Below are positions 28,454 through 37,589 of a stretch of 64,000 bases of DNA, in pieces; the first letter of the stretch is position 1, and each line of letters starts with the position of its first letter. The notes under the pieces are model-generated. The model had not been told where the DNA came from. It worked only from the letters and a program-made list of their open reading frames with translations, and did no database searches. Source of the DNA: Paenibacillus riograndensis SBR5 (lineage in GTDB: Bacteria > Bacillota > Bacilli > Paenibacillales > Paenibacillaceae); assembly GCF_000981585.1 (NCBI RefSeq), contig NZ_LN831776.1:7073216-7137215 (forward strand). The letters are read 5' to 3'. The translations under genes were made by a program, and so were the position numbers.

Positions 28454-29200
28454 CTAAGGCTGTTCCGAGGCGTACCGCAAAATCCCGCGGTAGATGCTGG
28501 TGGCCACCTTCCGCTGGTAGACATCGTCTCCAAGCAGCGCCGACTCCTGTGGATGGGACAGGAAGCCAACCTCCACAAGCACAGCAGGCATTTTCAAAGC
28601 TTTCAGCAAATATACAGTATTTACAGTCTTGGCTATCCGGTCGGTATTCTCAAGTGTTGCTTTCAGCTCAGCCTGCACAAAACCCGCTAAAGCTTTGTTG
28701 CCTGTGTGATTCGGGTAATAGAAGGTCTGGGCACCGCTCCAGCGTCCTGAAGGCACACTGTTCATATGCACACTTACAAACAAATCTGCCCTCTTCTCTT
28801 CAATGCTTCTTACCCGTTGCTTCAGGTCTTCTGTTTTCCGTTTGGCGTACCCCTTCGTATCCTGCCGGGCCAGGTCGTAATCCCCTTCACGGGTCATAAC
28901 CACTATCGCTCCCGCCTGCTGCAGGTAATCCCGCAAATATAGAGAAACCGAAAGGTTGATATCCTTCTCAATCAGGCCCTCCCGGCTGACCGCTCCCCCA
29001 TCAGGGCCTCCATGCCCGGCATCAATGGCAATGACTTTGCCCGACAGCGGCAGACTCCAGTAATTCAGTGTTTTGGCGGTTGGCATATCATAGGCAATAA
29101 TACCGATCATCACCGCCAGCAGGACAGCACCAAGCATGCCTTTTTTAATGCTGCTCCACGAGATCCAGACCGAGACTTTCCCCTGCTTTCGGCCAGACAT
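28454..29200 (-). CDS. cwlD: N-acetylmuramoyl-L-alanine amidase CwlD
   Basis: A 248-residue amidase_3 enzyme. After a membrane anchor (about 22-38), the zinc motif DAGHGGPDGGA starts at 60; EKDINLSVSLYLRD follows, then the second histidine SVHMNS and the catalytic VEVGFLS. CwlD removes side chains from muramic acid during cortex synthesis, needed for the muramic-lactam that germination enzymes recognise. ATG 29200 was preferred, with AGGGGGT upstream. It precedes mrp, as in B. subtilis. Confidence 0.92.
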   Translation of the reverse strand: MSGRKQGKVSVWISWSSIKKGMLGAVLLAVMIGIIAYDMPTAKTLNYWSLPLSGKVIAIDAGHGGPDGGAVSREGLIEKDINLSVSLYLRDYLQQAGAIVVMTREGDYDLARQDTKGYAKRKTEDLKQRVRSIEEKRADLFVSVHMNSVPSGRWSGAQTFYYPNHTGNKALAGFVQAELKATLENTDRIAKTVNTVYLLKALKMPAVLVEVGFLSHPQESALLGDDVYQRKVATSIYRGILRYASEQP

Positions 29201-29272
29201 AACAAAGACCCCCTCGTCCCGATAGATTCTACTCATCTATATGGGACAAGAGGGCCAAATAGTACTGGCTAT

Positions 29273-30448
29273 TTAGGATTGGGCGGTGACTTCCACAGAC
29301 ATTCCCTCGATGAGAATCTCTGCTACTTCAGGACGCGTAAACTCCGGAGGCGGACACTTGCCTTCCCGCAGAAGTCCCCGGACCTTGGTGCCTGAAAGCG
29401 TCAAATGCTGATCCCCCGGATGCGGACAGGTTTTGCTGGAAGCCATGTTTCCGCATTTTACACAGAAGAAGCTGTGTTCAAAAAATAGAGGAGTGATTCC
29501 CAGCTCTTCCGCCGTGAAATTCGAGAAAATCTCTTGAGCTTCGTAGGTGCCATAGTAGTCACCCACCCCCGCATGATCGCGGCCGACAATAAAATGGGTG
29601 CAGCCGTAATTTTTACGCACCATCGCATGAAAGATCGCTTCCCGCGGTCCGGCATAGCGCATGGCAGCGGGGAACACGCCTAGAAAGGTGCGGTCCTTTG
29701 GATAATAGTTCTCCAGCAAAGCAAGATAGCTCTTCATGCGCACATTCGCCGGCACATCGTCAGACTTGGTCTCCCCCACCAAAGGATTAAGGAATAACGC
29801 ATCCACAACCTCCATAGCACATTTCTGAATGTACTCATGAGCGCGGTGCACCGGATTGCGGGTCTGAAAGCCTACAACGGTTCTCCAGCCTTTGTCAGCA
29901 AAGATTTGCCGTGTCTGTGCGGGATCGAAGTAAAACTCTTTGAACTTCTCAGGCGCAGGACGGTTCAGAACGGTAATAGGCCCTCCAACATAGGTTGACG
30001 CTCTAGCCAGTAATTTGCTCACACCAGGATGCGCAGGGTCCGTCGTTTTGAACACATTCTGCGCCTCAAACTGCTGATCCGCCTCATAAATACTCTCAAT
30101 ATCGAGCAGTCCATAAATAACCCCGTCTTCCTCACCGATCAGCGACACTCTTTCGCCCACGGCAAGCCCGGAAGCCGCTTCATCCTCGACAGACAACGTA
30201 ACCGGGATGCTCCATACCGTGCCGTCAGCGAGACGCATGCTTTTGACAACGGAGTGGTAGTCTTCTTCATTCAGAAAGCCCGTAAGCGGCGAAAATGCAC
30301 CGACCCCGATCAAATCCAAATCCGATAAAGTCCAGGTATTCACAGGTATTGATTTGTAACCTGAAGCCTGCTGAAGCAGTTCTTCTCTGTGTGCGCCTTC
30401 AGCTACACGTCTAATCAGTGTTCCTCCATGAGGAAGTATCGAAGTCAT
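29273..30448 (-). CDS. sat: Sulfate adenylyltransferase (ATP sulfurylase)
   Basis: A 391-residue enzyme that makes APS from sulfate and ATP. Active-site motifs are [11 protein letters not shown] (about 194-204) and [12 protein letters not shown] (about 288). A CxxC...C-x-H element ([15 protein letters not shown]) may bind zinc, as in other bacterial single-chain enzymes. It follows cysH with about 40 bases between, so the two form an operon for sulfate assimilation. GAAGGAG precedes the ATG. Confidence 0.95.
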   Translation of the reverse strand: MTSILPHGGTLIRRVAEGAHREELLQQASGYKSIPVNTWTLSDLDLIGVGAFSPLTGFLNEEDYHSVVKSMRLADGTVWSIPVTLSVEDEAASGLAVGERVSLIGEEDGVIYGLLDIESIYEADQQFEAQNVFKTTDPAHPGVSKLLARASTYVGGPITVLNRPAPEKFKEFYFDPAQTRQIFADKGWRTVVGFQTRNPVHRAHEYIQKCAMEVVDALFLNPLVGETKSDDVPANVRMKSYLALLENYYPKDRTFLGVFPAAMRYAGPREAIFHAMVRKNYGCTHFIVGRDHAGVGDYYGTYEAQEIFSNFTAEELGITPLFFEHSFFCVKCGNMASSKTCPHPGDQHLTLSGTKVRGLLREGKCPPPEFTRPEVAEILIEGMSVEVTAQS

Positions 30449-30487
30449 TTATGCGCTCTCTCCTTCTGTGCAATTCAAATTCTGTTC

Positions 30488-31180
30488 TTATTTATGCAGT
30501 CCGCATTCTGTTTTATCTGAACCTGACCATCTGCCCGCACGCGGATCTTCACCCGGCATAACCGCCCGTGTACATTGTTCGCACCCAATACTCGGGAAAT
30601 TGCGATCATGCAGCGGGTTATAAACGACATCGTTCTCACGGATATAACTCCAGACATCCTCGGAAGTCCAGTTGGCAATCGGATTAAACTTAACAAGACC
30701 GAACTTATTGTCGTATTCGACTTTTTTGGCATTGGCCCGGGTGGGTGCCTGGTCACGGCGGATTCCTGTAATCCAGGCATCATACTGCGACAAAATCCGG
30801 GTAAGCGGCTCTACCTTGCGGATTGCACAGCATTGATTGGGGTCGGTGCTCCACAGCGCCTCGCCATATTGAACGGCTTGCTCTGCCGGCGTAATCTGCG
30901 GCGATACACGGACAAATTCCATACCGTATTTATCGGCCATTATATCTCTGGTCTCATACGTTTCTTTAAAATGAAAATCCGTATCCAGATAAAAAACATC
31001 TGTGGACGGACTGACCTTCTGAAGCATGTCTACCAGCACTACATCTTCGGCACCGAAGCTGCAGGCAAAGGTTATATTAGGAAAAGTCTCTACAGCCCAG
31101 CGGATGATTTCCTCCGGTGTTGCATGTTCCAATTCTTCGGCTTTGACTCTGATTAAATCTTCTTTCTCCAATAAGTTCAT
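30488..31180 (-). CDS. cysH: Assimilatory (phospho)adenylyl-sulfate reductase CysH
   Basis: A 230-residue reductase of the CysH family. It has the adenine nucleotide region FACSFGAEDVVLVDML and the conserved Cys pairs of Fe-S APS reductases: CCAIRK (about 120), CEQC near 206, and the catalytic C-terminal ECGLHK. The four cluster cysteines imply use of APS, possibly also PAPS. The product is sulfite. ATG 31180 has GGGGG nine bases upstream. Promoter and palindrome lie at 31229-31280. Confidence 0.93.
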   Translation of the reverse strand: MNLLEKEDLIRVKAEELEHATPEEIIRWAVETFPNITFACSFGAEDVVLVDMLQKVSPSTDVFYLDTDFHFKETYETRDIMADKYGMEFVRVSPQITPAEQAVQYGEALWSTDPNQCCAIRKVEPLTRILSQYDAWITGIRRDQAPTRANAKKVEYDNKFGLVKFNPIANWTSEDVWSYIRENDVVYNPLHDRNFPSIGCEQCTRAVMPGEDPRAGRWSGSDKTECGLHK

Positions 31181-31228
31181 TATTATATTCCCCCATCCTG
31201 GTATTCCGCATAACAAACAAATCCGCTA

Positions 31229-31252
31229 ATTCCAACTAATCTTATATGGAAT
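31229..31252 (-). promoter_or_regulatory. Palindrome next to the cysH promoter
   Basis: ATTCCA, 12 bases, TGGAAT, sitting on and just after the -10. Placement suits a repressor such as CymR, which controls sulfur genes in Bacillus; assignment is inferred. Confidence 0.45.
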
Positions 31253-31280
31253 AGTATAAGACATTCAGGGCTGAAGTCAA
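31253..31280 (-). promoter_or_regulatory. cysH-sat promoter
   Basis: Minus strand: TTGACT, 16 bases, TATACT (or TACTAT with 18 bases), about 75 bases before the cysH start. Confidence 0.65.
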
Positions 31281-31491
31281 TAGTTTTATCCATTTTGGGT
31301 GAAAGTTGTGTACAGAGTTTGAGCGCTACTGCTTCCAGGTGTTTCTGAACAAAAAAGTACCCCGCCGGCAATCCGGCAGGGCCAATGTAGACATGAATGA
31401 TTATGATACATACTAACTCGGGATATCTGTAGTATAAGGGAGAAATGTTTTTGGAGTATTTTGGGGAATGGGTGGTTTCTTAAAAATCCCT
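31281..31491. other. Intergenic stretch upstream of cysH
   Basis: Between the cysH promoter and the terminator at 31492 no gene with a ribosome binding site is seen. It separates the core genes from the P2-type tail cluster. Confidence 0.5.
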
Positions 31492-31516
31492 CCACCCGCA
31501 TAGCGGGTGGTTTTTT
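31492..31516 (+). terminator. Strong hairpin terminator between cysH and the P2-type cluster
   Basis: CCACCCGC-ATA-GCGGGTGG followed by TTTTTT on the plus strand. On the minus strand the hairpin is followed by AGGGATTTTT, so it may also stop the tail operon. No plus-strand gene ends here. Confidence 0.7.
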
Positions 31517-31564
31517 GTTTGCACGCTTCGCGTACTCAACTCGCTGAGGCCCTCATAAAAACGC

Positions 31565-31699
31565 CTATACGGCGGTTGCTTTTGTAATCTCTTTAGCTTG
31601 TTTATCTGTGATCTTTTTGGTGGTTACAAATACCTGCAGTTGCTCCCCTGTATACAACCCCGCGTCAAAGTAACGCTTAACCAATGCGTACCAGTTCAT
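31565..31699 (-). CDS. XkdX-family protein
   Basis: A 44-residue protein matching the short XkdX family: MNWYALVKRYFDAGLYTGEQ then VTTKKITDKQAKEIT. Its ATG follows the stop of the XkdW-like gene directly. In PBSX it is the last structural gene before the lysis cassette; here nothing phage-like follows. Role unknown. Confidence 0.85.
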   Translation of the reverse strand: MNWYALVKRYFDAGLYTGEQLQVFVTTKKITDKQAKEITKATAV

Positions 31700-32038
31700 T
31701 TACAGCACACCTCCTTCCACGAGACTCAGGAGTAAAGCAGCCTGATCCTTCTCCACTTGATTTTGCCTTGTTTGTGTCTGCACAAGCTCCAGTAATAAAG
31801 TTGCGTTTTCCGCCTCTAAACGAGCCATTCTTTCAGCGTCAGTCTCTGGTAACTCCGGTACTGGTTGTGCTTGTAATTCCTCCCATGCCCTTTGTAACTC
31901 TTCGGTTGTAGGTTTCGGGGTATCCGTCTCCCACACTCCGATGTATGGTCCTTTTCCGTCACTGTCATCCCATATTTGAAAGTCTTTTTTAGGCTCTAAA
32001 TCTGGATACAGGTACACCATCGCGTCAAACATATTCAT
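31700..32038 (-). CDS. XkdW-like protein of the P2-type cluster
   Basis: A 112-residue acidic protein: MNMFDAMVYLYPDLEPKKDF, then GPYIGVWETDTPKPTTEELQ, then a coiled-coil C-terminus. It is a shorter relative of 157-633 in the other tail cluster. The shared XkdW/XkdX pair at the end of a P2-type cluster shows gene exchange with PBSX-type elements. Function unknown. Confidence 0.75.
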   Translation of the reverse strand: MNMFDAMVYLYPDLEPKKDFQIWDDSDGKGPYIGVWETDTPKPTTEELQRAWEELQAQPVPELPETDAERMARLEAENATLLLELVQTQTRQNQVEKDQAALLLSLVEGGVL

Positions 32039-32053
32039 GATAATTGCCCTCCT

Positions 32054-35000
32054 TTAGTCCGCTAGTTTCGTAATGTGCAAGTATCCGGCATCTGTACTTG
32101 AACCCCACAAATTCGTTCCGCCGAAAACTTCGACTCTAATGTCCAATGCCCAACCAGCAGTCAACCATATCATAGCTGTGCCATTTAATGACAGCGTGTT
32201 ACCATTGCCTGCAAGTGTCGCAAGGCTCTTATGGAACGCATTATTAACAAAAATCTTTAAATTAGCACTTGCATTTGTATTTATTAAGCCTTTTACAAAA
32301 GAGGAAACGAAATACCAACCATTTGTCTGCGCGGTGTATGTCCCGTTTGAAAATTCCCCCCTGGCATCCCCTTCTTTTGTCGAAAAAAGCAACTTCGTCA
32401 TGACGTTTGAAGCGATAGGAGTATCAGCCGACAAACGCGCGGATACTAGCGGTTTATAACGATATGCATTCCAAAAATGGGGCAGCGACACCATTCCATC
32501 AGAAGTGGTTTTGAAATACGCGTCCCCATTCAATTGGAAAGGAAGCTGACCATTCGAATAAAAATCAAGTCGTCCATCGGTAACCCAATTGATCCCGGTA
32601 TCGCTGTCGCCAATAGGTAACGTAAGTGAACTAGATGCACCGTATGCGGTATTTTGGGCAACCCATAATTGTGTGTTGGTAACGATGCGTCCGCCTTGAA
32701 GTGATAGAGTACCGTTCCCCGTTCCGTTTCCACCATCTGCTATGATTCTTGCGTCGAAGTCACCGGCACCTGAAGTATGAAAGTCAATGTATGACACGCC
32801 CCCTGAGCCTCTGTTTGCTCCAAGCTCTAAGAAAATGGAGTTACTTCCATCTGCTAGAAGAAAGTCGCCGGAATGGTGCCCGTCCAGCAAGTCAGCATCT
32901 AACTTGCTGCCTGCACCATCTACAGTCAATAGCTTGGCAAGTACATCACTAGCTGTATAGGAACTAAGCGGAAGTGGGACAAACCCCAAAGACGCGCCCA
33001 TAACAGGATTTTTGTGGACACCTACACCTACACCGCCCAAAACAACTACAGGCAGCGCAATCTGAACGACATCGCCAGCGGTGGCGTGTATATAAGGCGC
33101 ACCATTACTGTAACCGCTGCCTGCGCCAATTACATTTTCGATGTGCATCCATCCATCGGCGCTAGTTAGCTGTACAGGCGCGGACTGGATCACTCCGTTC
33201 TTCCGAAGCCTGAAGTCCTTATCTATTACTACACGTGTCCCCGTTTTTAATCTAATCCAAAAAGATACCGTGAAACGACTAGCGACTCCACCCGCAGGCA
33301 TGCTACTACAAGCGGTCATCAAATAGGCTGTAGGAACGGTTGCATTAGGACCATATGTTCCAGGCCCCATTGTGTATGAGGCGATATGATACTCTGGGCC
33401 ATATCGAGTACTTCCACCAATCGCGGTCACTAGACTGGCTACATCGCTGTTTAGTGAACCTGCTGCACCACCGTAGGTTGAGTTGTCATATATAAATTTC
33501 CCGCCATCCGCTACAGACGTTCCGTTCCATGATGAGAAAAAGGTGCTATTCGCAAAAGCGTCGGAACATTTGTAGTCCTTTGGGTCATTTTCAGGGCCTA
33601 CGAATCGTCCGGAATCTCCTAACATGTTTATGACTCCACCGTAGGTCAGTGTATCGGCTAGGGTTGATTTTAATGCATACTGCGTGTGCGGGTCTCCTGT
33701 GGAGTTATGCGTATCTGCGTGCCAATACTCACTCCAGGCGCTCCAGGCAGCATTGTTTATCTTGCTTCTTCTGAACTCTCGTGTCGTCCCAGCGCTTGAA
33801 CTTGCCACCCGGGCAACTTGAAATATCCAATTTGACCCGTTATAGGTGCCGCCATCACTCACAGTAACATCCAAAGTGCCCCACAGACCAGCGACAGGTG
33901 AGTTAGCGACGGAATCTGAGTAAATATATTTTCCATGTACAAGCGCTGCACCAGCGTTTAGGTCAGCAGATATCGTACCTGCTGCTTTGCGCTCAAGTTC
34001 ACTTACTTTGAATCCACCATGAAGCTCTGTGTTTAGCCCTGGAACCATTGTGTTAGATGCGACTACAAACGGGGCTGACCCACTGGGTGCACTTGATACG
34101 AATTGTACGCCAGTTAGGTTTCCACTTCCATTTCTCACAGCTACCGTATTGGCAATTGCGGAGAATGATATACCATACCCGCCAACATACTCAGCATTTA
34201 AGTTAGGGACTAATGCGGTGGTAGATGGTCCACTGGAGTCGATGACTTCCGCCCAATTTCCCCACACATCGTTAGGATAGTAAGCCATCCTGCACTTTAC
34301 AGGAGCTTTGACATTATACGGATAAAAGTATTGAATTGCGGACACTCCGCTATCGTATCCCCTAATGGTATGAATTGTGCCATAGGTGCTCGGCCATCCA
34401 TTACCACTTGCATTTAGGGCAAAGAATATACTCGAACCCACCGGATATGTTGACGGTAGAGCGGCGGCTGTTTTGTAATCATTCGGGTACGTCGCTGGGT
34501 GCAGATGATCTTCTCGCGCATACTTTTTCGATGTGCCGACTAGCCCAGAATTGTTGAAGTCACGCCCCGGCGCAGCGGTTCCGGCCTGATTCAGCACAAA
34601 TTCTGCTGTAGCTAATTGTTTAGTGCTTGTATCAGCCGCAGGTGTTGGGCCTGTCGGTGTCCCAGTCAGAGTAGGAGAGTCTAAAGGCGCCTTGGCGTTC
34701 CATGTGGTTCGTTCTGCTGCCGTAATGTGCCGGATGGAATCATCCGCGTGGACCTTGGCAGCCTCCAGCGTTGTGGCTGGTGCTGTCCGCCAGGAGGATT
34801 TACCTGTAATGGATTTGATCATATTTGCCAGCAAGCCCAGCAGAGTAGTCGGCGTACCAGTGTCTCCAGTTGGGGCTGCGGCGTCTGATATGGTCCGATT
34901 ACCAATTATCGTATCTGTAGCCGCACCATCCATAAGCTGACCGGCTCCCACTGCCTTATCCCCAATCTTTGCTTGCGTGACTACCTTCGCTCCTAGCTGC

Positions 35001-35572
35001 GCCGTACCCACCGATGAGTCAGCTAATCCTGAAGCTGTTATCTTTGGTCCATCCCCAGCTACTCCAGTATGTTTATGACCAGTCGATACATTAAACTTTG
35101 CCGTGACCTCGGACTCCCGAGCGAAAACAAGCGAATCATCAAGAGTTGCTGTAATATTCGATGCTGTTCCCACAACAACAATACAGTCAAACACCTTTTC
35201 AATAATGTCCGTTCCACCGCCGGGGGCGATATAATCCGCCGTTACCCCTGCATTAGCATAAGCATATAGAATTTCCCCAGCGTCCGGATCCTGCGCGAAA
35301 ACCCCAACCTCCCGGAAATAAAATCCGGTTGTGATATCGGCATTTGAAAGAGAGGCACCTATTACCGCTTTATTCGGTGGTTGCGTCTGAAGACGGGTGA
35401 TAGATAGGCTCTTTTTTTGTGATATCAGAGCATTCATCGCGGGGATGGACTGCCCGCTCAGTACCCCATCTCCGATGGCTATGCGAGTATATTTGAGCTG
35501 CGCCCCCGCCTGCGCCTTGCCTTGTAGCACGAGGCCTTTATTTGTTAATGTCATGCCGCCAAATACTGCCAC
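32054..35572 (-). CDS. Large tail fibre protein (P2 gpH-like N-terminus)
   Basis: A 1172-residue fibre. Residues 1-160 are the tail-collar attachment domain (FGGMTLTNKGLVLQGKAQAG, GFYFREVGVFAQDP). Around 280-300 the RHITAAERTTWNAKA module recurs from the other fibre. Later come two knob-like repeats (about 360-450 and 535-625) resembling pyocin fibre knobs. TLTYGGVIN near 645 is also shared with the other fibre. A C-terminal jelly-roll-like head of about 110 residues starts near FSNGTYTAQTNGWY. It should determine target range. It lies after the gpI-like gene, as in P2. Confidence 0.85.
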   Translation of the reverse strand: MAVFGGMTLTNKGLVLQGKAQAGAQLKYTRIAIGDGVLSGQSIPAMNALISQKKSLSITRLQTQPPNKAVIGASLSNADITTGFYFREVGVFAQDPDAGEILYAYANAGVTADYIAPGGGTDIIEKVFDCIVVVGTASNITATLDDSLVFARESEVTAKFNVSTGHKHTGVAGDGPKITASGLADSSVGTAQLGAKVVTQAKIGDKAVGAGQLMDGAATDTIIGNRTISDAAAPTGDTGTPTTLLGLLANMIKSITGKSSWRTAPATTLEAAKVHADDSIRHITAAERTTWNAKAPLDSPTLTGTPTGPTPAADTSTKQLATAEFVLNQAGTAAPGRDFNNSGLVGTSKKYAREDHLHPATYPNDYKTAAALPSTYPVGSSIFFALNASGNGWPSTYGTIHTIRGYDSGVSAIQYFYPYNVKAPVKCRMAYYPNDVWGNWAEVIDSSGPSTTALVPNLNAEYVGGYGISFSAIANTVAVRNGSGNLTGVQFVSSAPSGSAPFVVASNTMVPGLNTELHGGFKVSELERKAAGTISADLNAGAALVHGKYIYSDSVANSPVAGLWGTLDVTVSDGGTYNGSNWIFQVARVASSSAGTTREFRRSKINNAAWSAWSEYWHADTHNSTGDPHTQYALKSTLADTLTYGGVINMLGDSGRFVGPENDPKDYKCSDAFANSTFFSSWNGTSVADGGKFIYDNSTYGGAAGSLNSDVASLVTAIGGSTRYGPEYHIASYTMGPGTYGPNATVPTAYLMTACSSMPAGGVASRFTVSFWIRLKTGTRVVIDKDFRLRKNGVIQSAPVQLTSADGWMHIENVIGAGSGYSNGAPYIHATAGDVVQIALPVVVLGGVGVGVHKNPVMGASLGFVPLPLSSYTASDVLAKLLTVDGAGSKLDADLLDGHHSGDFLLADGSNSIFLELGANRGSGGVSYIDFHTSGAGDFDARIIADGGNGTGNGTLSLQGGRIVTNTQLWVAQNTAYGASSSLTLPIGDSDTGINWVTDGRLDFYSNGQLPFQLNGDAYFKTTSDGMVSLPHFWNAYRYKPLVSARLSADTPIASNVMTKLLFSTKEGDARGEFSNGTYTAQTNGWYFVSSFVKGLINTNASANLKIFVNNAFHKSLATLAGNGNTLSLNGTAMIWLTAGWALDIRVEVFGGTNLWGSSTDAGYLHITKLAD

Positions 35573-35584
35573 ATGTACCCCTCC

Positions 35585-36136
35585 TTAAATCGTAATCGTT
35601 TCTCCAAAATGCAAAAAACCGCCGAAGTATAACGGCAGCTCTTCTGCTTGTGATATTGTGACGCTATCCAGGACGGCGGACAGTCGTTTGACTGCATCCA
35701 CCGCCGAGACAAACTCCTGCGCCCGGATGGTGGTTACATCGGCGTTGTTGGTCACAACCCGGAAATGATACGGGTCGCCACCGTACTGCCACCACTCCTC
35801 CACCGCGCCCTCACCAAAAAGTATTGCAATCAGATCCTCGACTGCTCCCGCCGTACCTTTATGCCGATGGAATGCAATCGCATTTTTGATCAGTAACCGC
35901 TTTTGATCCAATGGTAAATCCGGATCATAATAAGGTGGGTTGTATTGCCATGCCAGTTCATCCGTTTCCGCATCTGTCCACTCCGCTGACCGTCCGAAGA
36001 TATCCAGGGCTGCAATCATGTTGGTTATCCCCTGCAACTGTGTATCCAGTGCGATCGCTGCAGCAGCCATAGCAGAATCATTGCGAATGGATGGCGGCAT
36101 CAGATCAAGCAGGCTTACTGTCTGTATATTAATCAT
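35585..36136 (-). CDS. Baseplate protein I-like (P2 gpI family)
   Basis: A 183-residue wedge protein of the gpI family: LMPPSIRNDSAMAAAAIALD near the start, DELAWQYNPPYYDPDLP, and the conserved HRHKGTAGAVEDLIAILFGE. ATG 36136 overlaps the end of the gpJ-like gene; GGAGGG lies upstream. In P2, gpJ and gpI form baseplate wedges that hold the fibres. Confidence 0.9.
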   Translation of the reverse strand: MINIQTVSLLDLMPPSIRNDSAMAAAAIALDTQLQGITNMIAALDIFGRSAEWTDAETDELAWQYNPPYYDPDLPLDQKRLLIKNAIAFHRHKGTAGAVEDLIAILFGEGAVEEWWQYGGDPYHFRVVTNNADVTTIRAQEFVSAVDAVKRLSAVLDSVTISQAEELPLYFGGFLHFGETITI

Positions 36137-37256
36137 CAACCAACCCTCCAAAGGTGATTGTCGTAGTGCCTGTCTGGGCAACCTGGGTTGCGGTCAAGAT
36201 CGTATATACCGGCGCTGTTGGCACTACCCGTTGCGCTCCGGCAGCCATGATGCGGCTGATCAGCTCCGATGGATTAACATGCCGCCCAAGCTTGACCTTT
36301 TGCCACCGTTGATATGCAGTGACTGCCGCAGAAATCTTCTCTTGGATGCTTGAAACCTCCGAAGCCCGACTGCGGCTGATGTAATAAGTCACAATCGTGT
36401 TATAGCTTACCGGTTGCGGCGCACTCACTGTAACCAAATCTGTTAATGGCCGGATGCCCCTATCTTCCAATGTCTCGGAAATGGAATCCAACACATCCTG
36501 ACTAGGTACCTCACCATCTGCAAGTAAAGGAACGACGGTTACGCGTCCTTCTGCTGGTGAGTAAGCATGTACATCTATGATTGCGGACGAAGCTGACTTT
36601 GCCCAAAACTCATATGCTCCCTGTGGGCCAGCTGTTGAATAAGATTCAGGCGCATTTCGAATACGTTCTTTAAAAGCTTCATCCGTTTCTGCAGCCGCTC
36701 CACCGGAACTAATCGTCAGATTGCTCACAGACTGGACAAAAGGAAGCGGATCCATTAGAACATTAATCTGTCCAGGCAAAAATCCATTCCCTATAGCTCC
36801 TGGATCGGAGCATACTGCTGTTGCTATACCGGCCGTCTCACCCGCTGGGATCTCTACATACTCAGTAGTTGAAAAAAATATCGAACCGTTACCACCTTGC
36901 GCTCCAACACGTGTTCCTGTAGGGATTGAGGTAGCCGAGGCCAGCGGAATGGATAAAACGAACTGTAGTGTGACAATTGCCGCTGATGCATTCAGCCGCT
37001 CCGAACCCTGAAAAGCCCCCATGTGATCAAGGACAGCTCCAGAAGCGTAGCGCAGCAAATTCCCTTTAGCCGTCTGGTTGATAAGCACCTTCTGCTGGAC
37101 AATGATCGCTGCAAGAGAAGACAAAAAAAGCCGCACCGGATCGGCGGGCTGCAATGAGCGTCCAGCAAGGCCTTCATATACAGTGATCACATCTTGCTGG
37201 ATGGCAGCGGCGTCCTCTTCAGAAAAGAGGATATCCGGTAGTTCAGCATATTCCAA
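36129..37256 (-). CDS. Baseplate protein J-like (P2 gpJ family)
   Basis: A 375-residue gpJ/baseplate wedge protein: N-terminal LPDILFSEEDAAAIQQDVIT, then ASGAVLDHMGAFQGSERLNA, TSIPTGTRVGAQGG and DEAFKERIRNAPESYSTAGP, the family core. It follows gpW and overlaps gpI. It is unrelated in sequence to the XkdT-type protein of the other cluster apart from the general gpJ fold. Confidence 0.93.
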   Translation of the reverse strand: MEYAELPDILFSEEDAAAIQQDVITVYEGLAGRSLQPADPVRLFLSSLAAIIVQQKVLINQTAKGNLLRYASGAVLDHMGAFQGSERLNASAAIVTLQFVLSIPLASATSIPTGTRVGAQGGNGSIFFSTTEYVEIPAGETAGIATAVCSDPGAIGNGFLPGQINVLMDPLPFVQSVSNLTISSGGAAAETDEAFKERIRNAPESYSTAGPQGAYEFWAKSASSAIIDVHAYSPAEGRVTVVPLLADGEVPSQDVLDSISETLEDRGIRPLTDLVTVSAPQPVSYNTIVTYYISRSRASEVSSIQEKISAAVTAYQRWQKVKLGRHVNPSELISRIMAAGAQRVVPTAPVYTILTATQVAQTGTTTITFGGLVDD

Positions 37257-37259
37257 TTA

Positions 37260-37589
37260 CTATTCCTCCTCTACCAGTGTATATTTCACCACAACTGCCA
37301 GGCAGCCGTTCAGAGAATCTTTTATATCATCCTTAAAAGAAATCTCTGATACCGAGGCGCGTGGCTCTTGTTCTGTAATAGCAGTGATAACCTCTGCGAT
37401 CAAGCGTGATTCGGCGATGGATGCCGGCTCATCAATAATAGTGTAGTCCAAGCCAATTCCCCGGGCCAATGGTGCGCACCCCCGTGGAGTAGTGAGAATA
37501 GTTCGAATATTCTGAGAAACTTCTTCTTCCACCGTTTCCGGTGTGAAATTGATATGTGTAGGCTGCGTCATATCCACGGTATATATCAT
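37260..37589 (-). CDS. GPW/gp25-family baseplate protein
   Basis: A 109-residue gp25-like wedge protein with EEEVSQNIRTILTTPRGCAP and LARGIGLDYTIIDEP, the hallmark RG.P(L)...G..Y pattern, followed by IAEVITAITEQEPRASVSEI. The family nucleates the sheath at the baseplate. Its ATG overlaps the stop of the gpU-like gene by four bases. Confidence 0.9.
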   Translation of the reverse strand: MIYTVDMTQPTHINFTPETVEEEVSQNIRTILTTPRGCAPLARGIGLDYTIIDEPASIAESRLIAEVITAITEQEPRASVSEISFKDDIKDSLNGCLAVVVKYTLVEEE

